Positions 5,616-10,567 of a stretch of 10,567 nt of DNA are shown here, piece after piece; position 1 is the stretch's first letter; each line of letters starts with the position of its first letter. Made by a program: the position numbers and the translations under genes. The stretch is taken from positions 1 to 10,567 of the forward strand of contig JAFZOA010000489.1 in NCBI GenBank assembly GCA_017550775.1, read 5' to 3'. Source of the DNA: Ruminiclostridium sp. Lineage in GTDB: Bacteria; Bacillota_A; Clostridia; Oscillospirales; Ruminococcaceae. A model generated the notes under the pieces. That model saw only the letters and a program-made list of their open reading frames with translations. It was not told the origin of the DNA and did no database searches.

Positions 5616-5666
5616 TATATATGTAATGTAGTATCTGTGATTTGACTGCAAAGGAGTTGAAAATAT

Positions 5667-5945
5667 ATGGAGATTAACAATCTGCAGCTTAATTCCATCA
5701 GCGCATACAAAAGGCTGAACAAGCCCTCGGCTTCAAAGAAGAGCGAAGCTTCCGCGAAGGGCAAAGTCAATACCGACAAGGTGGAATTTGACTTCGGACG
5801 TTCTCTCGCCGCCGCGCAGACAAACGCTGCGCTCCGCGCAAATGCGCCTGCAAGCGAAGAGAGACTTGCCGCGCTTGCCGAGAAGTACGCGGGCGACAAC
5901 TGTCCCGTATCCGCCGAAGCCGTAGCGAGCGCAATGATCGCTTAA
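5667..5945 (+). CDS. flgM: FlgM, anti-sigma-28 (anti-SigD) factor
   Basis: FlgM binds the flagellar sigma factor in the cytoplasm and blocks late gene expression until the hook-basal body is complete. In Gram-negative models it is then exported through the flagellar apparatus. The 92-residue length fits the family. The N-terminal half is Lys/Ser-rich and likely disordered (SISAYKRLNKPSASKKSEAS). The sequence then passes through a DKVEFDFGRS segment to the helical sigma-binding C-terminus (about 64-92: SEERLAALAEKYAGDNCPVS, then AEAVASAMI), which resembles the family's LK..I..GxYxV....VA..I pattern. The ATG has AGGAG at 10 bases. It is the first gene after a sigma-28 promoter, so it would form negative feedback on its own operon, and it is followed by flgN as in B. 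subtilis. Confidence 0.88.
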   Translation: MEINNLQLNSISAYKRLNKPSASKKSEASAKGKVNTDKVEFDFGRSLAAAQTNAALRANAPASEERLAALAEKYAGDNCPVSAEAVASAMIA

Positions 5946-5996
5946 ACGGCAGGTGTTTCCGCGCTGTGCGAACTATCTGATAAGGAGGAATCGGAA

Positions 5997-6473
5997 ATGA
6001 CACCGGAGATCGCTAAACAGGTCATAATATTCATGGAAAAATACAACAAGCATTTCGAGGCTTTGTCTGAGTTCGTTTCCGAGAAGCGCGCAAAGGTCAT
6101 TGCCGACGACCTGACATGGCTGCTCGACTCTCTTACCGCCGAGCAGAAATTCATCATGGAAGGCAATGACCTCGAAGCGAAGCGCCTCGCCCTCTTTCAG
6201 AAGCTCGGGCTCGCGGGGAAAAAGGCAAGAATGCTGGTAGACGAATGCCCCGAAGAGCTTAAGGCAAAGCTCACCCTCGAATGCTCTGCGATGGAAAAGC
6301 ATGTTGAGTTCATAAAAGCGACGAATGCCGATATAATCGACATCATCGAAAGAAAGCTTTCCGTACAGGAAAAGCTTATCAACCGTACCCATACCACCGC
6401 GTCAACATATACGGGCAAGGGCGTCAAGGTCACAAAGCACAATACCTCGGGCGGTTTCTTCGGCAACGTCTGA
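5997..6473 (+). CDS. flgN: FlgN-family flagellar export chaperone
   Basis: FlgN proteins bind the C-termini of FlgK and FlgL in the cytoplasm and deliver them to the flagellar type III export gate. This 158-residue protein has the right size and position (between flgM and flgK). It is almost entirely helical with heptad-like charged and hydrophobic patterning. Features include an early long helix (residues 2-35), then EGNDLEAKRLALFQKLGLAG with the following KK (about 55-76), and a long helix through about residue 130. The C-terminal tail (131-158) is Ser/Thr/Gly-rich and unstructured (TASTYTGKGVKV). The ATG has AAGGAGG at 9 bases. Sequence conservation in this family is low, so the name depends partly on context. 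Confidence 0.82.
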   Translation: MTPEIAKQVIIFMEKYNKHFEALSEFVSEKRAKVIADDLTWLLDSLTAEQKFIMEGNDLEAKRLALFQKLGLAGKKARMLVDECPEELKAKLTLECSAMEKHVEFIKATNADIIDIIERKLSVQEKLINRTHTTASTYTGKGVKVTKHNTSGGFFGNV

Positions 6474-6524
6474 ATGACCGTTCCGCAAGCGGCGCAAAAA
6501 GCCGCAAGGAAGGATTGATCCACT

Positions 6525-8135
6525 ATGCGTCCAACGTTTATGGGACTTGAAATGTCCAAGCGCACCATTCAGCTCTCCCAGAAGGCTCTTGATATAACCG
6601 GAAGCAACCTCTCAAATTCCAAGGTCGAGGGTTATACGAGACAGGAAGTTGATATCGGTGCAAGCTATTTCAATAAATTCACATATTGGCAGACCACCAC
6701 CTCGCGTATGGCTCTCACGGGTCAGGGCGCGATAGGGATCGGTGTTGATCAGGTGCGCGACCCGTACATAGACAAGAGATACCGTGACTCAACACCCGCG
6801 GTCTCCGAGTACAGCACCAAGACCGACATACTGAAGGAAGTCGAGACTGTGCTCGACAACATCACCACCGAAGGTCTCACCGCGAGCCTCGACACCTTCA
6901 AGAAGGCTCTGTCGAGCTATGCTTCCCAGCCGGACAGTGAGGAGCTCGCAAGTATAGCGAGAAATGAAGCGTACAACATGACCAACCTGCTTCACTCCTA
7001 CTACGCCGACCTCGAAGAGCTCAAGGAATCCAACCTCGAATCCCTCGAAGCCTCCGTCCAGGAGACCAACAACATCATCGAGCGCATCGTGAACTATAAC
7101 AAGGCGATAGTCAAGGAATATACCGCTATGGCGACCGGAAAGCAGGGCGACGGATATTCCGTTACCGGCGGCTACGGCCCCAATGAGATGCTCGACGAGA
7201 GAAATCTCCTGCTCGACGAGCTTTCCTATAAGGGAAGCATCACCGTCTACAACAACAACGACGGCTCGGTAAGAGTAATGATGGACGGCGTTGAGATCAT
7301 AAACGGCGAGAAGTATGAGATACTTTACATGAAGAGCAGCACCAAGATCGAAGGCGACTACCCCTCCGAGCTGCTCAGGAACTACGCCGCATACGACGCT
7401 GCGGTGCTTCGCTGGACGACCGGCGACGAGGCTAACTTCTCAAGCGGCGAGATCAAGGCGTATGTCGATATCCTCAACGGCAACGGGATGTACGCTACCG
7501 GCTATCAGAACGACTCTTACGGCATACCTTACTATGAGTCCGCAATGAGCGCCTTCGCACATACCTTCGGCAACTACCTCAACTACTTCAACGGCGCGGT
7601 CGATGAGGACGGCGTTGTTATAGACAAGGACAGACTTCTCTTCTGCACCAGAGAGTATAACGAGGGCGAGGCGGAGTATGAGGACGTTGATATGACGCTC
7701 GCCAATATCCGCATTGCCGATTCGTGGATGAAGAAAGCTACCATGATAGGCGAGGTCAAGAACCCCTCCACCGGTGAGTGGGAGCTCTCTCTCGACGGTA
7801 CACATATCAACCAGATCGCCGAGCAGATGAATAATAAAGTGCTTGAATTCGGCAACAGAGGCGACTATGAAGGTACAGTCTACGACTACCTGCTATTTAT
7901 CAGCAACCGTATCGGTCAGAATATAGAGTTCAACAACAGCAGATATGAGGCGGCTTACGCAACGGCGGACGCGCTTCTCGACGCGAGAGACGCGGTATCA
8001 GGCGTTTCCGAGACGGAAGAGGGCATCAATATGCTCACCTACCAGAACTGGTACAATGCAAGCGCCCGTCTTATGACCGCTCTCGACGACGCTCTCGACA
8101 GACTTATCAACAACACCGGCAGAGTCGGTCTGTAA
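6525..8135 (+). CDS. flgK: FlgK, hook-filament junction protein 1 (HAP1)
   Basis: FlgK forms the first ring of the junction between flagellar hook and filament, outside the cell, and is exported by the flagellar secretion system. The 536-residue length is normal for the family. The N-terminal D0/D1 signature is plain: FMGLEMSKRTIQLSQKALDI, then TGSNLSNSKVEGYTRQEVDI (residues 5-44), matching the family's GL..a...L..Q..AL...g.NiaNanT.GYsRQ pattern. The C-terminus (about 490-536) has the matching helix VSGVSETEEGINMLTYQNWY followed by NASARLMTALDDALDRLIN. The central part has coiled-coil-like helices and a variable acidic region. The ATG is preceded by AAGGAAGGA at about 10 bases. It lies between the chaperone gene and flgL, its partner ring. 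Confidence 0.95.
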   Translation: MRPTFMGLEMSKRTIQLSQKALDITGSNLSNSKVEGYTRQEVDIGASYFNKFTYWQTTTSRMALTGQGAIGIGVDQVRDPYIDKRYRDSTPAVSEYSTKTDILKEVETVLDNITTEGLTASLDTFKKALSSYASQPDSEELASIARNEAYNMTNLLHSYYADLEELKESNLESLEASVQETNNIIERIVNYNKAIVKEYTAMATGKQGDGYSVTGGYGPNEMLDERNLLLDELSYKGSITVYNNNDGSVRVMMDGVEIINGEKYEILYMKSSTKIEGDYPSELLRNYAAYDAAVLRWTTGDEANFSSGEIKAYVDILNGNGMYATGYQNDSYGIPYYESAMSAFAHTFGNYLNYFNGAVDEDGVVIDKDRLLFCTREYNEGEAEYEDVDMTLANIRIADSWMKKATMIGEVKNPSTGEWELSLDGTHINQIAEQMNNKVLEFGNRGDYEGTVYDYLLFISNRIGQNIEFNNSRYEAAYATADALLDARDAVSGVSETEEGINMLTYQNWYNASARLMTALDDALDRLINNTGRVGL

Positions 8136-8173
8136 CGGTTGAACGCGTTTTGCGCAATTAAGGAGGGTTTCCA

Positions 8174-10012
8174 ATGAGAATAGCCGGAGATACGATCCGA
8201 AGGAACTACCTTAGCAGGTATGAGACCAACTATACGGATAAGTACAATTCCGAAAAGAAAATATATTCCGGTCGTCAGTTCGACCGTGCGAGCGAAAGTC
8301 CGATAGACGCTGCAAGAGCGCTCAGAGTAAGAAAGTCCATGGGTGAGGTCGAGACCTGGCAGGACAACCTCAAGACCGCGGATTCCGTTTACACCAACGC
8401 CGAGACTTCGCTCATGTCGCTTTCGTCCATACTCCAGCTCGCTTATGAGAAGCTGGTGGAGGGTGCGCACGGAACGAGAAATCAGGACGACCTTGATATA
8501 ATAGCGATGTCCCTCGACAATTACGCCGAGGAAATGGTACAGTCTCTCAACGTCGATATCGCCGACAGAAAGATCTTCGGCGGACTCAACAACGAGACAG
8601 TAGCTTTCAAGATCGAAGGCTCGGGCAACAGCAAGTATGTTACATATAACGGTGTCGCGGTGAACTCCACCAACGACTATGAGGCGTTCCCGTACAGCGG
8701 CACCTCCTACCTCGATATCGGTATCGGCATGGTCACCAACAAGAACACCGACCGTATCGACGACCAGTCCGCGCTCCCGATAACCTTCAACGGCGCGGAG
8801 TGTACCGGCTGCGGAATGACAAGCAAGACCGCGTCTATAGATCTGGGCTCGCTCCAGAAGGACTACGACTACACCATGTCGATCTCCATGGGCGGAAGAC
8901 AGCGCAACGTCCGCTTCAAGGGCGGCGCTACCCAGGAGGAGTCGGTTAGCAACATAAACCAGGCGTTAAAGGACGCGTTCCAGGAGACCGCCGAGCTCGA
9001 CGCCGACACCGGCAAGCTTTCCTACGTTGACTATCAGGATATACAGGTGTACAAGAACGCACCTATCGACGACAGCACCGGTGCGTTTGATTTCGAGGAA
9101 ATGGTAGCTTCCGGCGGTGCGGACAACTACTACTCGGTAGTTGTCTCCATGAACGGCAAGACCAAGTATGTCGATTTCCAGGGCGGCGACACGATCACCG
9201 ACTGTATGCACAACCTTACCGACGCGCTCACAAAGGAATTTGGCGAGAACAAGTTCTATGTTCAGTCTGACGGTGTGATACTCAACAAGTCCGGCAAGTT
9301 CACCGCCGAGGTCACCAACGGCTACGACTTCGCTGATGTTCCGATCACGCAGAGAGACAAGACCGTTGACGGTTCACAGGACGCTATCGACATGGCGGCG
9401 CTGCAGGCCGCCGGGACTGATCCCGCCAACGCGGACAAGACATTCGCGGTGAGCATAAACGGCAAGCGCGTGGTAATGAATATAGGCGATACCGCAGAAG
9501 AGACCGCCGAGGCCACCAATAAGGGCATCGCGATATCGGCGGTATTCGGTGTTCCCGAGGTGCCGACGATCACCGAAACCGGTACGCTCGTAAGCCCGAA
9601 CAAGGACTACATGATAATAATCGACAACGCCGACCCGAACGGTGCGCAGTTTGAGTTCACTGAGGTGGACGGTTACGCGAACAACATAATCCAGCTCATT
9701 CTCGACTCCGCAAAGCTTCTCAGAGAAGGCGACCAGGACATGGTCGCGAGATACGCCGATCTGCTCTACGCTTCACAGAGCAATCTCTCGATCGCCATAG
9801 CGGATCTCGGTACCAACTCAAAGTTCATAGAATTCAGCCAGGACAGACTTTCGGAGGTCATGATAAACCTTCAGTCCAAACAGAACGACACCGAGGCTAC
9901 GGATCTTCCGAGCGAGATAACCCGCTGGAAGGTGCTTGAATCCGTTTACAACGCGTCGCTTCAGATGGGCTCCTCTGTTCTGTCCCAGACAATATTCAAT
10001 TATATCAGTTAA
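8174..10012 (+). CDS. flgL: FlgL, hook-filament junction protein 2 (HAP3), enlarged with internal repeats
   Basis: FlgL forms the second junction ring, on which flagellin polymerises, and belongs to the flagellin superfamily. The N-terminal D0/D1 part (about 1-150) begins MRIAGDTIRRNYLS and contains SGRQFDRASESPIDAARALR with the ENLK-like QDNLKTADSVYTNAE, the classic flagellin/FlgL signature. The C-terminal part (about 500-612) has the matching helices and ends SQTIFNYIS. At 612 residues it is about twice the usual 300. The extra length is a central region holding three related modules at about 230-270, 317-357 and 420-459, each of the form (T/S)(M/V/I)..S(M/I).G+...V.(F/I)..G.T.......N...A. 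These resemble the small repeats seen in variable outer domains of flagellins (Flagellin_IN-like), which is inference. SD AGGAGGG is 6 bases from the ATG. There is no sign of frameshift. Confidence 0.93.
   Translation: MRIAGDTIRRNYLSRYETNYTDKYNSEKKIYSGRQFDRASESPIDAARALRVRKSMGEVETWQDNLKTADSVYTNAETSLMSLSSILQLAYEKLVEGAHGTRNQDDLDIIAMSLDNYAEEMVQSLNVDIADRKIFGGLNNETVAFKIEGSGNSKYVTYNGVAVNSTNDYEAFPYSGTSYLDIGIGMVTNKNTDRIDDQSALPITFNGAECTGCGMTSKTASIDLGSLQKDYDYTMSISMGGRQRNVRFKGGATQEESVSNINQALKDAFQETAELDADTGKLSYVDYQDIQVYKNAPIDDSTGAFDFEEMVASGGADNYYSVVVSMNGKTKYVDFQGGDTITDCMHNLTDALTKEFGENKFYVQSDGVILNKSGKFTAEVTNGYDFADVPITQRDKTVDGSQDAIDMAALQAAGTDPANADKTFAVSINGKRVVMNIGDTAEETAEATNKGIAISAVFGVPEVPTITETGTLVSPNKDYMIIIDNADPNGAQFEFTEVDGYANNIIQLILDSAKLLREGDQDMVARYADLLYASQSNLSIAIADLGTNSKFIEFSQDRLSEVMINLQSKQNDTEATDLPSEITRWKVLESVYNASLQMGSSVLSQTIFNYIS
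8861..9550 (+). repeat. Three diverged protein-level repeats inside FlgL
   Basis: Compare YTMSISMGGRQRNVRFKGGA (residues 233-252), YSVVVSMNGKTKYVDFQGGD (320-339) and FAVSINGKRVVMNIGD (424-439). Each is followed by a Thr and a helix with an Asn and Ala (NINQALKDAF, NLTDALTKEFG, ATNKGIAISAVFG). The copies are spaced about 85-105 residues apart. DNA identity is low, so the duplications look old. Confidence 0.7.
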
Positions 10013-10040
10013 TTATTTTTACGAAAGGAGCTGATCAGCA

Positions 10041-10567
10041 ATGGTTGACAGTAATCTTCTGAGTATTACTTCTATCCCGATCAAGGTCGAGATAAATATC
10101 AGAAAGGGGGAGCTGTCCAATCCCAAGCTCAATAATCCCGAAAAAGCGCTGAAGATGAATATTCAGGCTGAAAAGGGCGAGCTTAAGATCCATTCGGAGC
10201 CCCCGAAGATCAAGATCGATACTTACGCGGCACGTTCAAGCCTCGGCTATGGCAACTATAACAATTCCGACTTTGTCAAGAAGAACGCGAACGACGGGAT
10301 CTCAATAGCTTACCAGGGCACCGCCAAGATCGTCAATGAGGGTGATCAGCTTGTTCGCGGGGTATCGCCCGCCGAGATAGCTGCACAGAACAACAAGGCG
10401 GGACAGACGATACAGACTATGATGGACTTCCTCCCGAAGGAGGGCGCGGATGTGACCTTCGAGGACGGCGTGCTCAATATCAACTTCGATGCGGGCGATG
10501 TGAATATCGACTGGGATAACGCGGGCGTGGTACCGCTCGAGTTCATACCCGGAAAGGTCGAGTTCAA
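10041..10567 (+). CDS. DUF6470 / YviE-like protein, 3' end outside window
   Basis: The ATG at 10041 has GAAAGGAG at 10 bases and opens a frame that runs to the window edge (175 complete codons). The position directly after flgL matches B. subtilis yviE, which precedes fliW, csrA and hag. Supporting features are an N-terminal strand-rich segment, PPKIKIDTYAARSSLGYGNY (about 54-73), then an A..G repetitive helical part (SIAYQGTAKIVNEGDQLVRG, about 88-107) and a late VPLEFIPGKVEF strand near the edge. The family has no established biochemical role; genomic linkage suggests a part in late flagellar assembly or its control. B. subtilis YviE is about 190 residues, so little is probably missing. Confidence 0.82.
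   Translation, partial: MVDSNLLSITSIPIKVEINIRKGELSNPKLNNPEKALKMNIQAEKGELKIHSEPPKIKIDTYAARSSLGYGNYNNSDFVKKNANDGISIAYQGTAKIVNEGDQLVRGVSPAEIAAQNNKAGQTIQTMMDFLPKEGADVTFEDGVLNINFDAGDVNIDWDNAGVVPLEFIPGKVEF

Noticed and set aside
5973..6392. Minus-strand open frame opposite flgN
   Set aside because: It is antisense to a gene with a good SD and conserved operon position. No independent signals were seen.
6483..6505. Short hairpins between flgN and flgK (CCGC-AA-GCGG, GCGGC...GCCGC)
   Set aside because: The stems are only 4-5 bp and mutually exclusive, with no T-run. They are unlikely to terminate transcription within the operon.

Overview
The window looks like chromosomal DNA of a motile member of the Clostridia, probably Oscillospiraceae/Ruminococcaceae-like. 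Four things support this: the Bacillus/Clostridium-type order of late flagellar genes (flgM, flgN, flgK, flgL, then a DUF6470/YviE-type gene); strong AGGAGG-type ribosome binding sites; lipoproteins with Thr/Ala-rich linkers after the lipobox; and an ECF sigma factor paired with a membrane-anchored, alanine/acid-rich anti-sigma-like protein. The genus assignment is inference from gene style. No marker gene such as rRNA is present.

Layout: (1) 2-991, plus strand: the 3' part of a secreted-type protein with two fibronectin type III modules and an unrecognised C-terminal domain. It ends at a strong stem-loop (1045-1071) that can serve both converging genes. (2) 3022-1084, minus strand: an ECF sigma factor followed by a single-pass membrane protein, overlapping by 8 bases, with a candidate ECF-type promoter just upstream. 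(3) 5419-3181, minus strand: a previously unannotated 41-residue membrane-type ORF whose stop codon overlaps the GTG start of a lipoprotein, then a second, paralogous lipoprotein with its own consensus sigma-A promoter and a downstream hairpin with a TTCG loop. A consensus extended -10 promoter lies upstream of the small ORF, and its leader can fold to pair with that ORF's Shine-Dalgarno sequence. (4) 5589 to the end, plus strand: a sigma-D/sigma-28 promoter followed by flgM, flgN, flgK, flgL and a DUF6470 gene cut by the window edge. The B. subtilis locus continues with fliW, csrA and hag, so the same is expected just outside.

How they work together: the plus-strand operon makes the hook-filament junction (FlgK, FlgL), its chaperone (FlgN) and the anti-sigma-28 factor (FlgM) that times late flagellar expression. 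The minus-strand genes look like an envelope module: a signal-responsive ECF sigma/anti-sigma pair and two surface lipoproteins of one unrecognised family. A functional link between the sigma operon and the lipoproteins is suggested only by adjacency.

The parts most worth a second look are the hidden coupled small ORF with its SD-sequestering leader, the tandem lipoprotein family, the enlarged FlgL with three internal repeats, and a perfect sigma-D -10 octamer facing the lipoprotein genes. The flagellar operon itself is conventional.
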